From positions 124,001 through 188,000 of the forward strand of contig NZ_JAHDTI010000010.1 of the NCBI RefSeq assembly GCF_018531495.1: DNA of 64,000 nt. Direction: 5' to 3'. This DNA is from Nonomuraea sediminis (GTDB lineage: Bacteria > Actinomycetota > Actinomycetes > Streptosporangiales > Streptosporangiaceae). Position 1 is the stretch's first letter; every line of letters starts with the position of its first letter. Shown piece by piece: positions 33,908-42,754 of the stretch. The notes beneath the pieces were generated by a model, which did not search any database, was not told the origin of the DNA, and worked only from the letters and a program-made list of their open reading frames with translations. The translations under genes and the position numbers were made by a program.

Positions 33908-34255
33908 TCATGCGGAACTTCTTGAGAGAGTGATGGCCTGGGCGAGGTCACGGTAGGTGGGCATGCCCAGATCGACGACGGCATCGCGGCGGGCGATGAG
34001 CCCGTCGACTTGCGCGAGTTCTGCTTCGGCAGCGGCGAGGCTGATCTGGAGTCCTTCGGCTTCGGCGGTCCAGCCTTCGCGTTCGGCTTCGGTGATGCGG
34101 GCGAGCAGGTTGTCGCGGGCCCGGACGTGGTCAAGGTGTCGAGTGGCTGGGGCGCCGAGCCTGGCGAAGTTGCGGCGAGCTTGGGCGAGGCTCAGTTCTC
34201 CTCTCTGGCGGGACGCCCAAGCTTGGCTACCTCCGCTTTGGAGGCTGCGGGTCAC
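33908..34255 (-). pseudogene. Probable C-terminal fragment of a large integrase/recombinase
   Basis: The frame encodes a highly charged helical segment, with RDNLLARITEAEREGWTAEA and EGLQISLAAAEAELAQVDGL, ending soon after VDLGMPTYRDLAQAI. I associate this coiled-coil tail with large actinobacterial site-specific integrases or transposases. The catalytic part is not present upstream; the preceding DNA is the end of the DUF4097-like gene. A stand-alone small coiled-coil protein is the alternative. Confidence 0.4.
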
Positions 34256-34920
34256 AGGCTGCGGGCGGTGATGTCGCCGTTGGAGGTGGTGGCGCGGATG
34301 TCGAGTTCGGCAGTCCCGTCGTTCTTCAGGGCGTTGGTGATGCGGCCGTAGCTGGTGCCGGCGTCCAGGGCCGCCGAGACACCGGCGGCGGCGACGATCG
34401 AGATGTCGCCGGACTGGGTGCTGAGCACGACCGTGCCGCCCGCGGCCTCGGCGATCCGGATGTCACCCCGGGAGGTGCTGATCTCCGCGGAACCGCCCAG
34501 CCGACCGACCTCGACATCGCCGTCGACCGCGGTGAGCCGGACGCTCGCCGCCTCGTCGATCTTGATCTGGCTGTAGGCGCCCTCGAAGGCGACATCGCCC
34601 AGACGGCCCACGGTCCGCAGCTCAGCACTGGCCGCCTTCGCCTCCACCCGGGAACCGGCGGGCAGCTGGACCGTCACCTCGATGGATCCAGACGGGCCGA
34701 AGTACTGGTTCTTCGCCTCGGCACTCTCGATCCGCAGCACACCGTCGGCGTACGCCACCGTGGTCTGCTCGGCCGCCTTCACATCACGGCTCTTGGAGGC
34801 ATTCGCGGGCACGACCTCGACCACGGTGTCAGCCCGGTCAGCGGCGATGAACTGAACGCGCCCGGCGGGGATGTTCAGGACGGCGGAGATCGCGGCGGGG
34901 GTGTCGAACTTCTGCATCAT
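34252..34920 (-). CDS. DUF4097-family beta-helix-like protein
   Basis: The 222-residue product consists of repeated short beta strands with Gly/Asp turns, such as GRVQFIAADRADTVVEVVPA, VTVQLPAGSRVEAKAASAEL, RTVGRLGDVAFEGAYSQIKI and STQSGDISIV, the pattern of the DUF4097 repeat family (putative adhesin or anti-sigma-factor-like). No signal peptide is seen, so it is probably cytoplasmic. The ATG at 34920 has AGGAGC upstream. Its last codons overlap the integrase-like fragment by 4 nt. Confidence 0.85.
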   Translation of the reverse strand: MMQKFDTPAAISAVLNIPAGRVQFIAADRADTVVEVVPANASKSRDVKAAEQTTVAYADGVLRIESAEAKNQYFGPSGSIEVTVQLPAGSRVEAKAASAELRTVGRLGDVAFEGAYSQIKIDEAASVRLTAVDGDVEVGRLGGSAEISTSRGDIRIAEAAGGTVVLSTQSGDISIVAAAGVSAALDAGTSYGRITNALKNDGTAELDIRATTSNGDITARSL

Positions 34921-35384
34921 GTGCTCCTGTGCTGCGTTGTTTCGAGTTCGGTGCGGCCCAGTTCGCGGCCCCGAGGCCGCGATCGCTGAACCGTTCATGG
35001 CGTCTACCATCGCCGACCGCTCTGATACCGGGCTGTCACCGCCCTGATGCCGCCGCTGACATGGCCCGGAACTCCCGAAGGTACGGCGAGCCGCAGTCGC
35101 GGCCGGCCCGGCGCTCGGCGGCGTCATGGGTGGTATGCGCGGCGGCCAGTTCCTGGTGCCGCTGACGGCGTACGGCCGGCAGAACCACCTGACCGACCTG
35201 CGCATCGCAACAGCCGCCGTCTCCCTGACAGGCCCGGCGATGAAGTCATCGGCGGAGGACCACATGGCCGCGCGCACCTCCCTCGTCGGCGCCGTCCCGC
35301 AGTCGAGCCGGCTGACCCCAGGCCGCCCACGTCTGCCGGGGAGCGTGGGCCACGGAAGGTGTCGCCGGGCGATTACGTCCCTAC

Positions 35385-35720
35385 TTATCGGCGGATGACG
35401 GCGAAGGCGTTGCCGAAGGCGCAAACAAGCAGATTGAGCTGCGAGAAGGCCACAGCATCGCACGCACCCGGGAGGGTCAACACGTCGAGGCGGCAAGTCC
35501 CAGACGCGCGCCTTCCCATCCCAGCTGCCGGTGACCGAGACCGGATGGCCGACCGGTTCGGTACACGCCACCGCCTGACCAGGCTGGCGTGGCCGGTCAG
35601 CGGCTCGCCTGTCTGCCGACCGGAAGCCAGATCCCACCGTCCCATCGCTGGAGCCGATGACCGCGACCTGGCGGCCCTCCAGTTAGCGACGCGGTGGGCA
35701 TAGCTACCTGAGCTGCGTCC
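35385..35720 (-). pseudogene. WD40-repeat protein C-terminal remnant
   Basis: On the minus strand WD40 pieces occur in alternating frames: GRWDLASGRQTGEPLTGHAS, then in a second frame VSVTGSWDGKARVWDLPPRR, then LTLPGACDAVAFSQLNLLVC and AFGNAFAVIRR with a stop at 35385. Each blade is interrupted by a shift. It is the tail of a lost WD40 protein. The flanking spacer 34921-35384 and 35721-36105 contains only poor open frames. Confidence 0.6.
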
Positions 35721-36105
35721 ATCACCACAGTCGGCGTGGTCCGGCTCCTTCTGGACGGACCAGATCGACAGCAGTCGAGGTAGCACGCTCCGCCATGCCC
35801 GACACCGGTTCGCCACTCTTCATCACGTGCTGATGTCGATCAATCCGCGACAAGACAGCAAACAATCACAACGATCTGCCTGGCTCTGGCTGTCCGATCG
35901 TGTCGGTTTGCCGGATCACGGTTGTCAGGACCAGGGTGCGGATGATCACGCAGATAGTGACGCCGGCCGATAGCCTCCGCCTCGGCGTTCGAGATTGTCC
36001 AGGTAAACCAGTGCGCGAATCGGTGTCGTGAAATCCGCCGTCGTTGATGTCCCTGATGTGGATCGCCTAGGTGCACCATCAATCCTGGATCAGCAGCGGC
36101 TGCGC

Positions 36106-36591
36106 CTAGCCGCCCGGCGCTAATGGGTTAACCTCGAAGATTACAGAGCTCGCGAGATCGCCGATACAGTCATTCGGCACCTTGAGTCCTGGCGGTGTTG
36201 ATTTATTCCAATCAACGAATCCTCCAGCGATCTTCACCTTGGAACCCTCTAGGAGAATAGTTCCATTACCTAGCCGAACACCCCGCTTGCCATTCTCGAT
36301 AAGCGGCCGAGTATCTTGTGGCCACAAAGGAATGACAACTTCATGCGATGGCGACTCGCGCGCATCCTTCAGCACGAGGCACTTGTTCGTCGGTTCGAAG
36401 GTTAGTCGACCCGTTAGAAGTGCCTGCATCCCGAAGTTGTTGTGATAATGCACCAGGATCCGGGGATCGCTTCCTTTTATGGTTACGCGATCCGACGGCG
36501 CCTCATTGGCGCCCGCAGCACAACCGACAATTGCAGGAAGCATCACAGCCATCACCATGCGACCGACAACCCCACCGATGCGCTTCTTCAC
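36106..36591 (-). CDS. Predicted lipoprotein of unknown function
   Basis: The product of about 161 residues starts VKKRIGGVVGRMVMAVMLPA and continues IVGCAAG, a typical lipoprotein signal with its Cys near residue 24. The mature part contains KGSDPRILVHYHNNFGMQAL, LVLKDARESPSHEVVIPLWP and RLGNGTILLEGSKVKIAGGF, an all-beta pattern. I do not recognise a family. A GTG at 36591 with AGGAG 4 nt upstream was chosen over a farther ATG. Codon use is less G/C-biased than in most of the window, as for the protease gene just upstream on the same strand, suggesting a common origin by transfer. Confidence 0.72.
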   Translation of the reverse strand: MKKRIGGVVGRMVMAVMLPAIVGCAAGANEAPSDRVTIKGSDPRILVHYHNNFGMQALLTGRLTFEPTNKCLVLKDARESPSHEVVIPLWPQDTRPLIENGKRGVRLGNGTILLEGSKVKIAGGFVDWNKSTPPGLKVPNDCIGDLASSVIFEVNPLAPGG

Positions 36592-36682
36592 ACTACTCCT
36601 TAACATAAGACCGTGCGTCGGGGCCAAATCGATGCCCCGAACGCACGATGACACCGCTTTGCGAATGGCAGCGGATATCTTC

Positions 36683-38149
36683 CTATGCCCCTGGAGGCGC
36701 CGTCCAGACGCCCCAGGATTGAGAAGTTCCGTTTAAAGCGGAGGCGATGAGGGCGACCGGGGTGAAGCATGAGGTAATCTCTCCCCCGTAGCCGCAGAGG
36801 CCGTAGTGGATTCCCCATGCAGTATTGGACTTGTACCAGGGTCCACCACTATCACCGCCTACCGATATGCTCCGGTCCATGATGATGAGACCGGCCGCAT
36901 TCGGGCCCGATACGTCTATTTCCTTGATGTTTGCGCATGCCGCGTATTGACGAGCATCGCCGTAACTACATATGTTCTGGCCCTTTGCGGGGCTACTTCC
37001 CTCATAGTACACATAGCGAGGCTTGTTGTAGTCGTAATAGAAGGTTCTGGTCAGTACAAAGGTCCCGCGGGTCCAAGCACCGATGTCATAGGTCGACGAG
37101 CGCTTACTAAAGTTACTGGTGGTGCAATCTCCTTGCGCTGGGTGATTGCAGTACGTTCGGCCGCCCCCGGAGCCGCAGTGGGCGGCGGTCGCTGTCAGGC
37201 GAGCGCTAGGGTCGCTTGGGAAGTACCCGTTGATGATGTTGAATCCGGTGGTGCAGCCAGAGAAGCTGCCGCCACCCCTCATGTAACCGTCTTGGGGTGT
37301 GACCAGATCCTTCTCGCTGAGGCGAACGTTGATGCTGATCTTGGCGTTGAAAGCCTGGGCCGGCTGAAGTTTAGCGACCATTGCCTGTCTCGCCGCTCCA
37401 TCCTTGGGCATCACACGAGGCTTAACCGTGATCTCTACGACACCAGTGTCGGTGTCGTAGCCGCCCATGAGGGTTTGTACAACATCCCGTTTTGCAGCGA
37501 CGCTAGCGTACGCCGCATCACGCGCCTGCTTTAGATCTGACTGCGAGAACCCCTTGTTACCCACAAGCTCAACGGCTACAGGTAGTGCCTTGGCGAGTTG
37601 GACTGCATAATCGGGAATCTTACCCTTGAATCCGATCTGCGCTTTGAGTCCATTTTCCAGGACCGCGAGGCCGGAGATTTCTGCAGGGAATCGCCGTTCC
37701 AGCGCTGCGCCAATCTCGTTGAGGCGCGGCTGCCAGGCAATTCGTTCAATCGCCTCTTCGAGGGTGATCTTCTGATCCCTTACGACGAGCTTCAGGTCGT
37801 TCAGCTCGCTCAAGGGTAGATCATCGATCTTGAGTTCGGGCTCTGCTGCTGGATCTACTCCATCTTCTTTTGCCCGAGCGGTCGCACTGGGGTTCGCGGC
37901 AACTTCATGCGCCACATACTCATCGATCCCCTGGGCCAGCGATATGTTTCTCTGCTCGGCCGACCGTTTGATCGTCTCCAGGGTGGGGCGTTTCGGGACA
38001 GGCTGCGATTCCCTTGGCAGTATGATGATTGTTCTATCGCTTTCCGCCGCAGCGGACTCGACAGGCGCAATCGCCATAGTTGCCGGTACAGCAATGAGCA
38101 TGGCGTATAACACCCGCCTGAGTCTTCGTCGCTCGTTCACGCATCGCAT
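36683..38149 (-). CDS. Secreted trypsin-like (S1) serine protease with long pro-region
   Basis: The 488-residue preproprotein has a signal peptide (RRVLYAMLIAVPATMAIAPV, cleavage near AAA-ES), a charged helical pro-region of about 220 residues, and a C-terminal chymotrypsin-fold domain from about 290. The catalytic triad is His324 (TATAAHC), Asp355 (TYDIGAW) and Ser434 (GGDSGGPWY). Paired Cys residues around the His and Ser loops fit disulfides. It resembles streptogrisin-like extracellular proteases, but the pro-region is longer and differs from the usual alpha-lytic type. The ATG at 38149 is adjacent to AGAAGGG; a GTG three codons on has better spacing. The A/T-richer codon use hints at acquisition. 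Confidence 0.85.
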   Translation of the reverse strand: MRCVNERRRLRRVLYAMLIAVPATMAIAPVESAAAESDRTIIILPRESQPVPKRPTLETIKRSAEQRNISLAQGIDEYVAHEVAANPSATARAKEDGVDPAAEPELKIDDLPLSELNDLKLVVRDQKITLEEAIERIAWQPRLNEIGAALERRFPAEISGLAVLENGLKAQIGFKGKIPDYAVQLAKALPVAVELVGNKGFSQSDLKQARDAAYASVAAKRDVVQTLMGGYDTDTGVVEITVKPRVMPKDGAARQAMVAKLQPAQAFNAKISINVRLSEKDLVTPQDGYMRGGGSFSGCTTGFNIINGYFPSDPSARLTATAAHCGSGGGRTYCNHPAQGDCTTSNFSKRSSTYDIGAWTRGTFVLTRTFYYDYNKPRYVYYEGSSPAKGQNICSYGDARQYAACANIKEIDVSGPNAAGLIIMDRSISVGGDSGGPWYKSNTAWGIHYGLCGYGGEITSCFTPVALIASALNGTSQSWGVWTAPPGA

Positions 38150-38197
38150 CCCTTCTCGTGATCCTGCGATCGAAAGCGCACCGTTAGGCCATCGTGA

Positions 38198-38226
38198 TCA
38201 TTTGTCATCGGCCAACGCTAAGTCAA
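38198..38226 (-). promoter_or_regulatory. Possible promoter of the serine protease gene
   Basis: Read on the minus strand, TTGACT (38221-38226) and AAATGA (38198-38203) are separated by 17 nt and lie about 50 nt upstream of the protease ATG. The -35 matches well and the -10 poorly, so this is tentative. Confidence 0.3.
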
Positions 38227-38634
38227 GCCTTGATTGTTGCGGCTGCATCACGTAACGTCCACGCCATCGCATTCATGACGTAATCAAAAGACTACGGTTG
38301 GCGGTCTACATTTTTTCTAAATGAGGACCAGTTCTTGCGGAGCGTTGATTTTCAAATGCGCTCCGTGCACGTGACTCTACTTCGACAAGGCTCTGACACG
38401 GCCCCGCGGAGATCCGCCGCGAGCGATACGCCGTCAATGACGGCCTGCCAAACTCGCAGGACAAGCTCCGCAATACAGTCCGCGCTGGCTACGATGTCGA
38501 CGGCTCTGACCGGGGAGCCTATTCATCAATTGCACGACAAGGCTGTCTGCCTGCCTGGCGAGCGAGAGAGACCGTCACAATGTCCGCATCGCAACGCTGT
38601 CAATGACACAAAACCGTCGCACTTGTGTTAACGG

Positions 38635-38689
38635 ATATTATCAGAAGACGTACACGCGCGAACGGATTTTTCGAGTTCGCTGATAATAT
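38635..38689. repeat. Nested inverted repeat in A/T-rich spacer
   Basis: Perfect 10-bp arms ATATTATCAG (38635-38644) and CTGATAATAT (38680-38689) enclose an inner 6-bp stem GCGAAC (38658-38663) and GTTCGC (38675-38680) with an 11-nt loop. This could be a protein-binding site, a mobile-element end or an RNA hairpin. The surrounding spacer 38227-39691 contains no gene I can support: its frames are short and interrupted, though 39240-39350 on the minus strand has one coding-like run (TPLTTTFLDQRGDMIIIPAQ). Confidence 0.6.
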
Positions 38690-39691
38690 GAGACAACCCT
38701 AAAGTGTAATGCTCCACCGAATTGTTTCGTCCGGCTAAATAGTCATGGTGTAATCAGACGGCTGACTGTTCCTGTCTACGGCCAGAATGGTTTCGGTGAA
38801 TACGCAGGATGAGACGGGAATCCGCAAGAGAGCGGTCTCACTATCAGCCGGATGGCGAGCACCGATGTGACGGCTAGAGACATGAGTTCGTCCGCCCGGA
38901 GTGCCCTTCGAGCGCGGCAGGCCACGAAGCGTCGATGACCTCGGCGCTGGCCCGAGGCGTGTGCTTGCCTGCACCAGGAGAAGGGTCACCAATGCGGAGG
39001 CTGAATCGGAGCTCCTTGCGCGTCCGCCAGAACACGGCGATGCACCGGCGTCGTGGTCCGCAGGTCCGGAAGGTGCGACGCAATGGCGGCTTCTGCGGGG
39101 GCCTCGTATGGATCGTCACGGAGTCAGGACGCTCTTCAAGCTCACCATCTACCAGGATCACCTGAAACGTGGGAATGGTCGTCTCTATCCCGGTCCGAGA
39201 TTCCGCTGTCGTCTGGGTTACGGCCTGAGCCCGGCATGATTGCCCTCTGGGCCGCTCGAGACGTGTCCACGTGACCCTTCTGCGCCGGGATGATGATCAT
39301 GTCGCCGCGCTGGTCGAGGAAGGTTGTCGTAAGCGGCGTCTGCCAGCCGACATGTCGTCGGTGAAGAGCGCGTGCGGGGCCTGTGCCGGGGTTGGCTTAG
39401 GTGGTGCGCTCGATCAATGTCGCTCGCGGAGATCATTCCGTACCACGTCGAAACAGGGCCTCAGGATCTCCAGCGGGCGCCGGCCGGCCTACTGGTCGCC
39501 TTCCGTCGGGAGGAATCGACGTGACTCAAGCCGGAAGCCTGGGAGACCGAGGAGCTTCCTCAGGAGCCAGCGAGCCAGCCTGACTCGACCGCGCCCAGCG
39601 CGCTACCGAACGAGATGAAGATCTCGCCTCCATGGCGGAGATTATGGCTGCGTTGTACGGGCTTCCAGGCCACAGGGGTTTTCCCTTTGGG

Positions 39692-40675
39692 CTACAGCTG
39701 ACGCAGTGCCTGCATGGCCTCCTTCTCGATGCGCGAAAGGTCGTGGAGGAGGACGCCGGCCTGCTTGAGGGGCCCCGCGTCGCCGCTTTCTCCGGCTTTC
39801 GCGATCAAGGTTGACACGTCCGTCCACAGGGTGGCGGCCTCGGCGTACAGCCTGTGACCGGTGCGGAGGTTGCCGTTGTCGATCAGTTGGGTGCACTCGT
39901 CGAGGAAGTCGCGGTAGAGGGCGCGGAACAGGGCTCCGCCGGTGCCGCCCTTCTCCATGAGGAGGGCGGCCTGCGGCAGGTCCTGCTGCGGGTCGTCGGC
40001 GCGCTGGAGCCAGCCGGGCACTTGCTTGCCGGCTTTTTCGATGCCGCGGTGGCCCAGGTTCGCGATGGGAGCGGTGAGGAAGGCGGCGGCACAGTCCCTG
40101 ATGGCGGGGATGATCTGGTCCTGCCAGGAGATCGGGTGAGCCGGCAGGGCGATGGTGAAGGATCGGTTCCTGGCCGTCATCGGGCCGCGTTCGGCACGCG
40201 CCATGGCGAGGCTGGCCCGGCTGGTGCGCACCGCTCCTCCCTGCTGGTCGGTGTCCACCAAGTGGACGTCGTGCTCGTCGTAGCCGTACATGGCGACGAC
40301 ATGGCCGCCGAAGTGCACCTTGGACCGGAAATAGTCCAGGTGGTAGCAGTCGAGCTGGAGACCGACCGGCCGACCGGCGTCGATGGGCGCTGCCACGTTC
40401 TCCCACGCCTTGCGCGGTGAGGCGGTCTCCTGGGCCGTCAACGTCAGCCCCAGCCTGGCAGCCAGGTTCGTGGTGAGGTCGAAAGGCTTGACGCGGCCTC
40501 CGAGAAAGGGGAACGCCATGCCCTTGCTGTCCCAATAGAGGAAGGACAGGCCCGAGCCCAGCCCGAACAGCATCGGCTCGGACAGATCAAGCCCCTCATG
40601 CCGCAACAGCACCCCCAGCGCCGTCGTCTCGCAGTGCTCCATGCCGCGGGCCTCGATGTCCTTCACGATGGTCAT
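39692..40675 (-). CDS. BtrH N-terminal domain/DUF4872-family protein
   Basis: The 327-residue protein has the BtrH N-terminal cysteine-acyltransferase-like domain. The segment MEHCETTALGVLLRHEGLDL contains Cys15, and the His/Asp-bearing strands are RSKVHFGGHVVAMYGYDEHD and HLVDTDQQGG. The C-terminal helical half matches the DUF4872-like extension (RDFLDECTQLIDNGNLRTGH). BtrH transfers an acyl chain from a carrier protein to an aminoglycoside in butirosin synthesis; this relative is probably an acyltransferase or peptidase-like enzyme of unknown substrate. No butirosin-type or NRPS/PKS genes lie nearby. The ATG at 40675 opens the conserved segment. Confidence 0.82.
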   Translation of the reverse strand: MTIVKDIEARGMEHCETTALGVLLRHEGLDLSEPMLFGLGSGLSFLYWDSKGMAFPFLGGRVKPFDLTTNLAARLGLTLTAQETASPRKAWENVAAPIDAGRPVGLQLDCYHLDYFRSKVHFGGHVVAMYGYDEHDVHLVDTDQQGGAVRTSRASLAMARAERGPMTARNRSFTIALPAHPISWQDQIIPAIRDCAAAFLTAPIANLGHRGIEKAGKQVPGWLQRADDPQQDLPQAALLMEKGGTGGALFRALYRDFLDECTQLIDNGNLRTGHRLYAEAATLWTDVSTLIAKAGESGDAGPLKQAGVLLHDLSRIEKEAMQALRQL

Positions 40676-40920
40676 ACGTCGCTCTCCTCAACAAGCGTGT
40701 GCAGCCGCTGTCCGCGTCGACGGGCGCCCTGCGGCACTCGTCATGCTGACGCGGCGAACGGTCACACGGGCTCCCGCTACTTCCTTGACCGGCTACCAGG
40801 ACCGTCAGGAGAAGCATGAGGCCTCCCTCAGGGGGAGAGTCCAGCCCATGCCTGGGGCTCGACGCCTCCCATCCGGCGGGTGCCCTGAGGTTGGCCAGGA
40901 CGCGCTGCTGATGGGCACCA

Positions 40921-41268
40921 GTGATCAGCAGCGCCCGCCGTAAGTCCGCCGAGGAGCGGTTGCGGATACTGCCCCGGTTGGAGCGGGCGTCCAACGTCGA
41001 CAGCGTGCTGGTCGATCGGGAGAGCGCCCATGTGGATGTGACGGCGATGTGGGCCGCGGAGCAGGTGGCCGCCAGGGCGGCCGAGGCGGGACGCCGGGCT
41101 GCGCCGACCACGGCCACCGAGATCGCGGGCGTCGGCAAGGAGCAGGTCCGTGCGGCGCTGGAGGAGGTGGTCCCGGAGTACGGCGCGGTCATGGCGGACC
41201 GTGCTGGTGAGGAAGTACGCCACAGTGTGCCCGGAGTACGGCGCGGCCGAGGCGGACCGCGCCGGTGA
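40921..41268 (+). CDS. Hypothetical protein, C-terminus disrupted by tandem repeat
   Basis: The frame from the GTG at 40921 has strong third-position G/C bias and encodes a charged helical protein (RRKSAEERLRILPRLERASN, VDVTAMWAAEQVAARAAEAG, EIAGVGKEQVRAALEEV). I do not recognise it. At 41172 a 58-bp tandem duplication begins. Because 58 is not a multiple of three, the second copy puts the natural continuation (PEYGAAEADRAGEEVRHRVP) into another frame, so the present stop at 41268 is probably not the ancestral one. No ribosome-binding site is obvious. Confidence 0.45.
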   Translation: MISSARRKSAEERLRILPRLERASNVDSVLVDRESAHVDVTAMWAAEQVAARAAEAGRRAAPTTATEIAGVGKEQVRAALEEVVPEYGAVMADRAGEEVRHSVPGVRRGRGGPRR

Positions 41269-41287
41269 GGAGGTACGCCACCGTGTG
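41172..41287. repeat. Two tandem copies of a 58-bp unit
   Basis: Unit 1 spans 41172-41229 and unit 2 spans 41230-41287; they differ at only a few positions (for example GTCATG versus GCCGAG). Both start CCCGGAGTACGGCGCGG and contain GGTGAGGA(A/G)GTACGCCAC. Translated, both encode PEYGA..ADRAGEEVRH but in different frames. It is a recent duplication at the 3' end of the hypothetical gene. Confidence 0.8.
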
Positions 41288-41335
41288 CCCGGGACTTCCG
41301 GATCCGCTGCGGTACATCAGGGAGTTAGCGGAGGC

Positions 41336-42754
41336 TCAGGCGTGGGCTTGCTGGGCGTGTTTGGGCAGGAAGCCGACCAGGAGCAGGGTGAGCAGGTAGA
41401 GGGCGGCGGTGAGTGCGGTGACGACTTCACCGGCGTCGAAGAAGCCGCCATGCCCGGCCTGGGCGAAGAAGACGGTGCCGAGGGCGGCAGCGCCGATGGC
41501 GTTGGCGAACTGCTGGACGGCGTTGAGCATGCCCGATCCGGTGCCGACCTCTTCGGCGGTGGCCTCGCCGAGGACGTAGTCGAAGATGGGGATGAACACC
41601 AGGCCGGAACCGAAACCGGCGATCAGCAGCGCGGGCGCCAGAGTCCAGGAGGTCAGGGAGTCCTGCCCGTGGGCGATGGTCCACCACAGCACGATCAGCC
41701 CGACGGCGGCGATGCCGAGGCCGAGTTGGAGGGTGGCGCGGCCGAGGCGTTCGGCGAGGAAGGCTCCGGCGAGGCCGACGGCGATGGCGCTCCCGAGGGC
41801 CCAGGGGATCAGGGTGAGGCCGGTGTGCAGGGGTGTCCAGTCCGCGCCGAGTTGCAGCATCAGGTTGAGGGCGAGCTGGAATCCGGTGAGTGCGGCGTAG
41901 AAGCCGCAGACGATGACCAGGCCCACGACGAAGCTGCGCTTGCGGAACAGCGACGGGGTGATCACCGGATGTGCGCTGCGGCGTTCGGAGATCACGAACA
42001 GCGCGAGGACCAGGATGGAGGCGGGCATCATGGCGTAGGTCCAGAAAGGCCAGCCGAGTTCGCGGCCCTGGACCAGCGGGATGATCAGTAGGGCTGAGGC
42101 CAGGGTGAGGAGGCCGACGCCGCGCAGGTCGAGCCGGGCGCTGGTGTCCTCGCCGGCGTTGCGGGGCAGGAAGTACCGGCCCAGACCCAAGGCGGCCAAG
42201 CCGATGGGGACGTTGATCAGGAAGATCGAGCGCCACTGGCTGCCGAACAGGTCCAGGTGCAGCAGCCAGCCGGCCAGGATCGGCCCGGCCACGGTGGCCA
42301 GGCCCATGATCGGGCCGAACGGGATGAGGGCGCGGCGCAGGTGCTCGGGCGGGAAGACGACCTTCACCAGCGCGAAGCCTTGCGGGATCATCACCGATCC
42401 GCACAGGCCCTGCAGCGCGCGGGCGCCGATCAGGAACCCGACGCCGGGGGCGAGGCCGCAAGCCAGCGAGGACAGGGTGAACCCGGCCATGCCGAGCAGG
42501 AACAGGCGGCGGCGGCCGATCAGATCGCCCAGCCGTCCGGAGGTGACCAGGCCGAGGGCGAACGCCGCGGTGTAGGCGGCCAGGACCCACTGCACGGTGG
42601 TGTCGCTGCCGCCCAGATCAGCCCGGATCGAGGGTCCGGCGAGGTTGGCGACGGTGGAGTCCAGCACGTCCATGAGGTCGGCGATGACCACCACCGCGAG
42701 CACGAGCCAAGCCCTCCGTAGCGACAGGGTCAGAGAACTTTGTTCAGTAGTCAT
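41336..42754 (-). CDS. DHA2-family MFS drug exporter (EmrB/QacA type)
   Basis: The 472-residue transporter has about 14 hydrophobic helices. It opens with VLAVVVIADLMDVLDSTVAN, the DHA2 motif with the membrane Asp, followed by motif A SGRLGDLIGRRRLFLLG. The antiporter-type Gly/Pro-rich segment IMGLATVAGPILAGWLL lies in helix 5. By family it expels lipophilic drugs in exchange for protons. The divergent TetR gene and the large palindrome overlapping the ATG of this gene indicate that it is repressed until a drug binds the regulator. Confidence 0.93.
   Translation of the reverse strand: MTTEQSSLTLSLRRAWLVLAVVVIADLMDVLDSTVANLAGPSIRADLGGSDTTVQWVLAAYTAAFALGLVTSGRLGDLIGRRRLFLLGMAGFTLSSLACGLAPGVGFLIGARALQGLCGSVMIPQGFALVKVVFPPEHLRRALIPFGPIMGLATVAGPILAGWLLHLDLFGSQWRSIFLINVPIGLAALGLGRYFLPRNAGEDTSARLDLRGVGLLTLASALLIIPLVQGRELGWPFWTYAMMPASILVLALFVISERRSAHPVITPSLFRKRSFVVGLVIVCGFYAALTGFQLALNLMLQLGADWTPLHTGLTLIPWALGSAIAVGLAGAFLAERLGRATLQLGLGIAAVGLIVLWWTIAHGQDSLTSWTLAPALLIAGFGSGLVFIPIFDYVLGEATAEEVGTGSGMLNAVQQFANAIGAAALGTVFFAQAGHGGFFDAGEVVTALTAALYLLTLLLVGFLPKHAQQAHA

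Noticed and set aside
28336-34255. Intact integrative element or prophage
   Set aside because: Only broken pieces of Tn3 transposase, TnpB and an integrase-like tail are present; no complete integrase, structural gene or clear attachment-site repeat was seen.
25173-40675. Secondary-metabolite cluster around the AfsR-like and BtrH-like genes
   Set aside because: No PKS, NRPS, carrier protein, terpene synthase or RiPP precursor was found between or near them.
41427-42590. 387-codon minus-strand frame within the MFS gene
   Set aside because: It overlaps the MFS gene in another frame on the same strand and is Arg/Pro-rich without membrane helices.
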